64,000 nt of DNA from Urechis unicinctus (lineage: Eukaryota; Annelida; Polychaeta; Xenopneusta; Urechidae). The stretch lies in assembly GCA_034190875.2 (NCBI GenBank), contig CM067349.1, positions 1,232,504 to 1,296,503 on the forward strand, written 5' to 3'. Positions 57,401 to 64,000 of this stretch are shown one piece after another. The stretch's first letter is position 1; each line of letters begins with the position of its first letter. The position numbers and the translations under genes were made by a program. Below the pieces are notes generated by a model. The model had not been told where the DNA came from. It did not search any database and saw only the letters and a list, made by a program, of their open reading frames with translations.

Positions 57401-60400
57401 CTCGTCTAGGCAAGTGGCCACCAGCCGATTGACTGGACCAGGCCATTCCAGCCTCTCGTCTAGGCAGAATCCGGGCCAAAGTGGTGTGTTGCAGATATGA
57501 CCCTTGCAAGGACCACTCCGCTTAACCACCAGGAACCCATTGCCCACCGACACGAGTCGCAACACACGGCCAACAGGTTTCCCCCTTTTAGTCGCCTCTT
57601 ACGACATGCAGGGGGATACAGTGGGGCTATTCTATCCCCAGACTTAAGGGGGATTATCCACTAGCACCAAGGTGAATGTCTGTGCAGAATGAATGGTTGT
57701 CAGACTACCAGAAGAATCTTCTTGGTGTATTGTGGAGCACCGTAAATGGAGTTGTGAAGCTGGTACCCAACCTGAGCAATAAAGAGAAGTATGTGGTCCA
57801 TCTCATGCTCTACATATATCTGGGAATGAGGCTTACCAAGATACACCATGCGCATGTATTCAATCAAAGCCCCTGGATGGAGCCTTATATTCGCATGAAC
57901 ACAGACCTGTGTAAGGTTGCCACCAACGACTTTGAGAAGGACCTGTACAAGCTGATGAACAACTCTGTGTTTGGTAAGACAATGGAGAATCTCTGAAGGC
58001 AAGTCGACGTTAAGATTGTGCGCTCGGAAGAAGAGGCGAAAATACCCAGGCTTGTGGCCAGTCCGGCCTATGCTTGACATAAAGTATTCGATGATGACCT
58101 GGCCGCTCTGCATATGCACAAGACTTGCTCTGTGCTAAACCGCCCGGTGAATGATGGCACATGCATACTCGACCTCTCCAACAAGCACCAGATGTATGAC
58201 TTCTATAACAACACAATGAAGTCCAGATATGTTAGCGACCTTGGCCTGCTAGACACAGACACGGACTCGCTGGCTTGTGGTGATCCACACAGCTGGCGTA
58301 TGCAGACATGCTAGAGGATAGTGACCTATTTGATACAAGCAACTATGATCTTCCCATCCCTTGTTCAGTAACGTAAACAAGAAGGGAAGATGAAAGATGA
58401 GTGTGCCGGTGTGCCCATCAAGGAGTATGTTGGTCTGCGCCCAAAAATGGAGTCTCTATTCACAAAGATGAAGTTCACAAGATATATGGGCTACACATCC
58501 ACAAGGCGTCACTCTCTCCGTTTCACTCAAAGCGGCGGTTAGCCGCGAATGGTGTAGACACCTTGGCCCGACGCACCTTTCTCTTGAGTGAAGCTCGTTT
58601 AGGGTGAGCAGGGAGCAAAAAAATCTAAATCCTGTATAAGCTGTAATTAGGGGTGTTGTGTAGATGAGGGGGTGCGCCAGAACCCCCACTCTCTATACTA
58701 CTAGAGGTGTTTATCAAAGTGCTTTTGTTATTCGCAGCCTTATTTGAATAATGCCTGTAAGATTTCACCTGATATTTCAATACAGCATCACGATACTGCT
58801 CCACTTCAAACTCTTCTGCATTGAAATACTTCACCTGAAGACATTTCAAACGTTGCAACAAAGAACAGCCCAGACTACGATATGTATGACAAAAAAACTA
58901 CAAACAGATCTGGTTGCTCATAGCTTGTTTGCATTTGAATATAGATCTTTGAGACAGGGCATTGTAACCTGTGCCCTTTGTATTAAACTGACCGTTTCAA
59001 AATTGAGGAGGGAGTCGACACCTTTGGCATTGCGCTGGTTGTCAAGAATGTTCATCTCTCGTCTGTATTTTGTCCTCCATTCAGTTACTGCTATGGTGAC
59101 AACTAGAACAGACAAGAGTTTAATAATTATCTTAATATTCAATTATTGAATAAAATATCATCAGTGAAAAAACAAATGCATAAAATATGACATGTCCATC
59201 AAAACTGCTTCACTTTACTTTTATAACCCACCACCAAACAGATGATAATAATTTCAATAATCATAATCCCATCCCCAATGTCTGTTTAAGTTAAGTCCCT
59301 GGAGGTCCATAACTATTGAACAAGGGTAAAGAAGTATTATAAGATATATCTTGCCATTGTTCATACTATGAAGTATGCATTTAAAGATTATAAGATAATC
59401 TATAGTTAAATGCTTAATAGCTCAATAATAAAAAAACTGCATAAAATACTTGAGGAATTTTAAAAGTAACCATAGGAATATTTTGGCATACTGATGAAAT
59501 AACATAATCACCCAGGTAGAGTGCCATTGTTACAAACACAATGAGAGCAAACCAGGCATTGAACGAGGTCAGAAAGAAGACGATAGCAATCACTATGTCC
59601 GCTATTGTCGGCAAGATGTTGAAGACAATATAACTATTCACACAAACATACAACAATTTAAGGAATATACACCAAAATGATCTGTCCTATTTGAGTCTCA
59701 TGTGGGTTGAAGCACCCAGCAGTCCAGAACATACAGAGGTATAATACAATGGAAAACATTAAATGTCTCTGCTGTGAGAACAACATTTATCTGTATAAAT
59801 GGAAAGTGTAACAGTTACTATATGTAGACTACAGTGGCTTCAAACATGAGACAAACAGGTGTTTCAGTCATTTAACCACAAGTTGAATAAATTACCAACA
59901 TATAGCCATGCATAAATTGTTTCAGTAACAATGTAACAATTAAAAGACTGCATAACCACACAACCACCAGGTTGCCTTATATGATGTCACCTGAGGAGGT
60001 TGTTGATGCTGCTAGAACCACGATCCATGATCCGCAGAACCTCCCCTGTCTTCCTCCCAAGATGCCATCGTAGCGACAACCTGCAGTAATAAACAGGCAA
60101 CTCACCTTGAATAGCAACCACATTCATCACAAGCACTCTAGTCTTTAAAAAAAATGACCCTCCTAAGTCACAAATATATATAGACTTGCTACAATTAAAA
60201 TATATACTTTAGAAAACCTTAACTCTGAAATATTGATACTGCTGTAAAACATTTTGGATAGTGTTATCTGCTGGATATTTTGAGTCTAAAGTAAGAAACA
60301 GTAGATGCTCTTTGGATTTGATTGGACATTGGCTGACCCATGAAGATGGCCAAACAGAGTGACCATAATCTCCCGTGTTGTGTATTGCTGGATCCAGATC

Positions 60401-62855
60401 CAGAGGAAAGATCGAAGGTTGTTAAGCAAGCCAATGGTGCCTGTACACAATGCAATCCCTGACATGGTGAGCAAGTTCATGTCAAAGATGTGAAGGTAGT
60501 TGTTGGGTCATTGTGTGATAAAATATATTTAAAAATGTAAATGAAATGTAAGATTGGGGCTTGTCAGCAATGAGGTGATATCTTGATTGTGATGGATGAA
60601 GATTATTTAGATGACGGGCCAACTGGTATTGGCCAAACAGCACAAATCTATGAGAATTCATTGATCTTAATCTCAACTAGTTACACCTATACTGAAGTAG
60701 ATGTCATTTTGTCCTGAGTTTACATTACTTGACCATCATATTACCAGCTCCTCCCCCTTGTAGGAAACGTAGGAGAGAGTAGATGAGGATATAATCCCAT
60801 CGGAACTCCAGGCCGGCCACAGACCACACATAGTGGCGGTCACCTACAGAATCCATAGCTGTGGCGTCCACACTGGTATTGTGTATTGTCAGACTGTTGA
60901 CTGCAACAACATCCAAAACATGAAATGAAATAGAGGGGTTACACTCTCAACAATGATGTGGTATTGCCATCTGGTGATGAGGAGGATTGAAATGCAGGCA
61001 TGACTCCCCCTAGGTGCCATTGCCCACTAGGCACAAACCCTAACTTTTATTGAATATTGTTGAATTAAAGATTCATTCCCAAGGATTTCAGCCTATGAAT
61101 GGCTGACCCTTTGCTAAAACTATGATATAAAGAACACATATAGTCAATAACAAATCAAGCAGTCACACAATACACAAAGAAACTAAAATAGCAACATTGT
61201 GAGGGTAAAGTATGTGATCTATGAACCAATAAAAGGATATTTATGATTAATAATCATAATTGGGCTTATACAGTTAAAAAAGAAGGTTTATACGAATACC
61301 AGGAAGGTCTGAATTTACCAATGAGTTTGTAGAGTATCGGTGTGTAGAGGTTTACTACCCTGCCAGCAACCAAGATTAGCATACAGAATATGACACACAA
61401 TTGAAGTAAGATGTTCTTTTTGGGCCACATGTAGGGCCAGAGGAGGACTAGTTTCTTCAAGAGCCCTCGCCAGGTAGAGCCAGACTGCTGTTGAACTGAC
61501 GTAGACTGCTGATGGTGATGCCCCCCAGACGACGCACTGCTTTGAGATCCTAACAGTGGCTACAAAATATATTATATGCAACTAAGATATATTAAACTTT
61601 GTCCATCAAGATTTTGATGAACCAATTTTATATTTTAAAGGGCCTACAAGCAATGTCAATGAGGAACAAAGGTATTTCTAGCTTTGCACTGTTAACTTTG
61701 TTTACCATTTTTTTATTCTTAAAGCAAACCATAATTCATGTAATATTAACTCAACCATAAGACCAACTCACTTCAATGTCATCAGCCTGGATAGATAAAC
61801 CAGGGCTGGGGATCCCCGGGGCAGCCAGCCCCAGCAGGAAGAGGATAAAGATGATAACAAAGTGGGCGCACCACAAACCAAGCTCCAATCTGTCACTGAT
61901 GCTACACACAGAAAAATCATACACAGACTGGCCAATGCTATCATGTATCCATATGTGAAGAAAAATTAAAAATCACACAATTCATGGATAATATATATAG
62001 AAATAACCTTACATGACACTAGATACAGAAAAACATTGCTACAGAATGGTAATTATTAGCTATGGTGAAATCAAGTTGAGGTTTACAAAGATTGAAGCTT
62101 GAAGGGAAAATCTGCAAAAGTGGCAAACTAAAGCTATGTATAACCTGGTATTTACTAATAACGGATTATTGATGACAAATAGATCAATTGATACAAGATG
62201 TAAAGCACAATGATGTTGAGCAAAAGTAAGCATGTATTATTCATACACACAGAAGTGATGGCTTATAGACACATCAAATACGCTAATAATGCTGACAACT
62301 CATCACAATCAGAAAGGGTCTTCAATGTTTCAAGTATTATCTCAAGAATACTTACGATGACACCCTCCACCACCAGAGTGGACTGAACCAGGACATCAAA
62401 GGCAGACAATCTACGACAACAGCAACAGACCAGACCAAGAGAAGCACTATCCCATGTCCCCTCGTGGGCACCGAAGGTAACTGTCGGCGCTTCTCCAGCC
62501 AAATTAGTCCCAGTGTAATTGGCCACACTACCATAGCAGTACAAGCCTTTAGCACCATATATCCAGCAATTGTCTTATTTCCTATGACAAACTTCTGGAG
62601 AATCAGCTGTGTGATACCTAATATTGGTAAGGACAAAGTCAAGAAGACTTGGAGAGTGAACCAACAAGTTTTCCTGGGTATGACACATTGTGGAGTGGAA
62701 TATTTGGCGAAGAAGCGTCTCTGAGCTAAACCGAGGATGATGGACAGGCCGAGTAGGATGCAGCATGCGACTGTCTCGATGAAGCAGGGAGAAAATCCCT
62801 GTTTGATCCATGGCTCAGACAGTGAGCTACCCTCACCACAGTAAGGGATCATCAT
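48406..62855 (-). CDS. ABCB6: ABC transporter subfamily B member 6 (ABCB6), 17 coding exons
   Basis: Half-transporter of the ABCB6 type, linked in vertebrates to porphyrin/haem transport at mitochondrial, lysosomal and plasma membranes. Coding exons, in gene order: 62855-62356, 61901-61772, 61559-61319, 60900-60745, 60440-60338, 60080-59991, 59633-59512, 59102-58993, 58834-58769, 53139-52934, 52539-52476, 52297-52212, 51356-51194, 50050-49876, 49700-49588, 49047-48884, 48526-48406. Total 2,610 nt, 869 residues. An N-terminal multi-span TMD0 (PYCGEG start typical of the family) is followed by a six-helix core domain and an NBD: Walker [10 protein letters not shown] (646-654), Q-loop VVPQD (Q694), signature LSGGE (750-754), Walker B FVLLDE (770-775), D-loop SALD, H-loop H806. 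All catalytic residues are present, so it is probably functional. An acceptor at 62863/62864 implies an upstream 5' UTR exon. Intron 9 holds a Polinton. Confidence 0.94.
50296..50380. repeat. 20-bp repeat (GATCAGTCAAGTGATCTAAT), four units
   Basis: Four consecutive units in an ABCB6 intron, the last with one change (AAGTG to AAATG). Confidence 0.9.
51513..51993. repeat. 53-bp satellite in ABCB6 intron 12, about 9 units
   Basis: Units of 53 bp (GAGCCAAGGTCTATGTACTG, GCATTTATAACATCCCACCA, CTGACACTCGGCG) with scattered variants. Intronic, no coding role. Confidence 0.93.
53416..54209 (+). pseudogene. Polinton packaging ATPase, C-terminal fragment
   Basis: FtsK/HerA-type genome-packaging ATPase of Polintons. 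The Walker B block reads LYIIDDCSA at about 53449-53475, followed by a lysine-rich segment and [14 protein letters not shown]. The frame is split by a retroposon (53556-53985) and resumes exactly after it, ending at 54209. The Walker A part is not recognisable upstream of a stop at about 53413. Removing the insertion on paper restores frame continuity, which confirms the target duplication. Confidence 0.82.
53556..53985 (+). mobile_element. GAGT-headed non-autonomous retroposon (SINE-like), copy 1
   Basis: 430 bp inserted in the Polinton ATPase, flanked by a perfect 15-bp duplication GCAAAGTGTCTGGGT (53541-53555 and 53986-54000). It starts with GAGT repeats, then TATAGGGTTTAACAGCACAC, and near the 3' end has GTCGCCTCTTACGACATGCA and CAGACCCACAGGGGGG. 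A long perfect duplication indicates retroposition. SINE-like sequences with the GTCGCCTCTTACGACA block are widespread in invertebrates; the exact family is not established here. Confidence 0.85.
54195..55110 (+). pseudogene. Polinton integrase with internal deletion
   Basis: Retroviral-like (rve) integrase of the Polinton. The N-terminal part (54195-54386) ends [13 protein letters not shown] deletion then joins it to the C-terminal half of the core (54356-54682: [20 protein letters not shown], holding the last catalytic E; LTGKKP near the end). The segment with the first two catalytic aspartates is missing. A TGA at 54680-54682 and frame changes separate the C-terminal chromodomain-like part ([17 protein letters not shown], about 54815-54865). 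Catalytically dead. Confidence 0.8.
55316..58540 (+). pseudogene. Polinton protein-primed DNA polymerase B, fragmented
   Basis: Pieces in order: N-terminal region (about 55320-56060); ExoI motif [10 protein letters not shown] (about 56325-56350, frameshifted relative to its neighbours); ExoII-type [11 protein letters not shown] (about 56740-56775); [14 protein letters not shown], then a jump to [15 protein letters not shown] (about 57050-57100), showing loss of the central palm including motif A; a retroposon insertion; then [11 protein letters not shown], a thumb/palm segment with [14 protein letters not shown] (57676-57996), motif C-like DTDTDSL (about 58254-58272) and YVGLRPKM (about 58430). 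At least seven stops or frameshifts. Normally copies the element from a terminal protein primer. Confidence 0.85.
57117..57651 (+). mobile_element. GAGT-headed retroposon (SINE-like), copy 2
   Basis: About 535 bp inserted in the polymerase B relic after HNDY codons. The short GATTAT at 57111-57116 and 57652-57657 flanks it. Same family as 53556-53985: longer GAGT head, same body, same GTCGCCTCTTACGACATGCA tail, and an extra internal duplication of about 55 bp (CCAGCCGATTGACTGGACCA block, 57363-57465). Confidence 0.8.
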
Positions 62856-62863
62856 TGGATCAT

Positions 62864-64000
62864 CTGCAGCAGAAAAGAAAGAATTGATGATAAATTTAAA
62901 TCAAGAGAGTTTTAAATAATATTTACCCTTTTGAAAGCCAGGTTTGTATGAATTTAGGGGTGTATTAATCAAAACATTTAATCAAAACATGTATCTGAAA
63001 TTAAAGCCAAGAAAAGAATAAATGTATGTAACGGTACTGGTTTGAAAGAATGTTATTTTTATGCTATTAACCTTTTGGTAACATGATCAGATCTCAAATC
63101 AAAGTGCTGTACAATGATATCGGAGGGGGTCGTGGTGGTAGAGGTCACAACAGGGATCAAAGATAAAGATCGAAAAAAATGTAAAGGTATCATCATTTAA
63201 AAAGAATTACTATTCCATCACATAGTCAGATCCAATCTTACAGCATATATAGGCCATAGAAAGGGGTATGACCCTTTTAATGTACTGAACACAGCAAAGA
63301 TTTAAGAGAATCCTTTATCATAAATTACTGGTCCTCTTTACAAAAGAACTGTTTTTGTCCACTGGTCTGTCATTTGATGAGGTTTAAAGCTACAGCTGTG
63401 CACGAAGAGGTAGGCGATAATGTACAAACCACGACAACGATCTAAAAGACATCCACTTTAAACACCACCTTACACTTGATTACAGGATCAAATCTCTTTC
63501 TTCCAGAAGAGGCATTGATTGGGGATAAGGGGCGCAGCTAGCAAAATGAAGGGCCAACTTTTAATGTGCAATTAAGTCTAACTGATGGAGCATACAATGA
63601 CCAAGGGTACAATAACCAACAGGGATGAGGTGCAATGTGCGTTGATACAAAGTGAAATGAAGAGATTCACACTGCTATGCAAATCACCAATTGTGGTATT
63701 GATATCTAGATGAGGATACTCATAATGCTTAAACAGCGCCCATGTTTTTTTAGCACAATTAGCTCATATCCATGCCTTCTGTCGAGAATCAAAGGAGCTG
63801 CATCTGACAGGGTGAAATTGACTGCAAATCATTTGCGTATTAGGCGTTTGGCCACTGATTTGTTGTGTCTGCCATTAGCCTAAGCAAGACACTCGCTCCT
63901 GGTGTTTTGATGATCTGATGCCACTCTACAGCGCGGATGTGAGAGATCGAAAGTAGTAAATATCGCGGACGCTGCCAGAGGTACAGTTTCTTTGCCTACC
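62864..64000. other. Upstream region of ABCB6, no gene seen
   Basis: Holds the intron before the first coding exon and probably the 5' UTR exon and promoter of ABCB6 on the - strand, but no boundary can be set from sequence alone. No repeat or ORF of note. Confidence 0.4.

Larger units (their letters stand above)
53416..58702 (+). mobile_element. Decayed Polinton/Maverick in ABCB6 intron 9
   Basis: Large self-synthesising DNA transposon (virus-like) antisense to ABCB6. Gene order on the + strand: packaging ATPase (C-terminal part), integrase, protein-primed DNA polymerase B. The right end, CCACTCTCTATACTACT at 58686-58702, is the inverted complement of the AGTAGTATAGAGAGTGG terminus of the miniature Polinton at 44746. 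The left terminus, capsid genes and protease are not visible, so the left part was lost. The body carries deletions, stops, frameshifts and two retroposon insertions; it cannot be active. Boundary on the left is approximate. Confidence 0.88.

Noticed and set aside
53416-58702. Viral or bacterial contamination as source of ATPase and polymerase genes
   Set aside because: The block is flanked by ABCB6 exons, carries host-type retroposons with target duplication and ends in a Polinton terminus shared with another locus.

Overview
The window is metazoan nuclear DNA. The genes have GT-AG introns, long (TA)n microsatellites and minisatellites fill much of the sequence, and several transposon classes are present. 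DEG/ENaC channels, an ABCB6 gene, a Polinton, a Tigger/pogo transposon, a SWIM/YqaJ element and a GAGT-headed retroposon together suggest a marine invertebrate (lophotrochozoan or invertebrate deuterostome). The species cannot be fixed from sequence alone.

Three complete protein-coding genes can be assembled exon by exon. Two are 12-exon DEG/ENaC sodium-channel paralogues in tandem on the + strand: gene A (1087-13184, about 516 aa) and gene B (29390-36054, about 533 aa). Five of their internal exons have identical lengths. The third is a 17-coding-exon ABCB6-type ABC transporter on the - strand (62855 down to 48406, about 869 aa). All reading frames close, with every intron phase compatible.

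Layout. 1-1086: minisatellite and upstream DNA. 1087-13184: gene A; its 6.2-kb intron 1 is almost all repeats (a GC-rich TIR element, a captured Tigger fragment, a 2.84-kb Tigger element with TA target duplication, AT/TG microsatellites), and intron 2 carries a 47-bp satellite of about 26 units. 13185-29389: intergenic, with a broken SWIM zinc-finger/YqaJ-nuclease gene, a 3,075-bp TIR transposon with palindromic ends, and several satellites. 29028-29311 and 33862-34064: two copies of a G-rich MITE, one about 80 bp upstream of gene B's start codon and one in its intron 10. 36055-48405: gene-poor, with decayed minisatellites, a small hAT-like MITE, an unrecognised broken gene on the - strand, a 5'-truncated LINE, and a miniature Polinton inserted in that LINE. 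The LINE's 3' coding end has expanded into a 61-bp satellite of about 24 units. 48406-62863: ABCB6; its intron 9 holds a decayed antisense Polinton/Maverick (packaging ATPase, integrase, protein-primed DNA polymerase B, right terminus), itself hit twice by the same retroposon family.

The DEG/ENaC pair probably arose by local duplication. The rest of the window is mainly an archive of nested mobile elements. The most distinctive observations are the miniature Polinton sharing 17 terminal bases with the full-size relic 13 kb away, the LINE-derived satellite, and the palindrome-ended 3-kb transposon.
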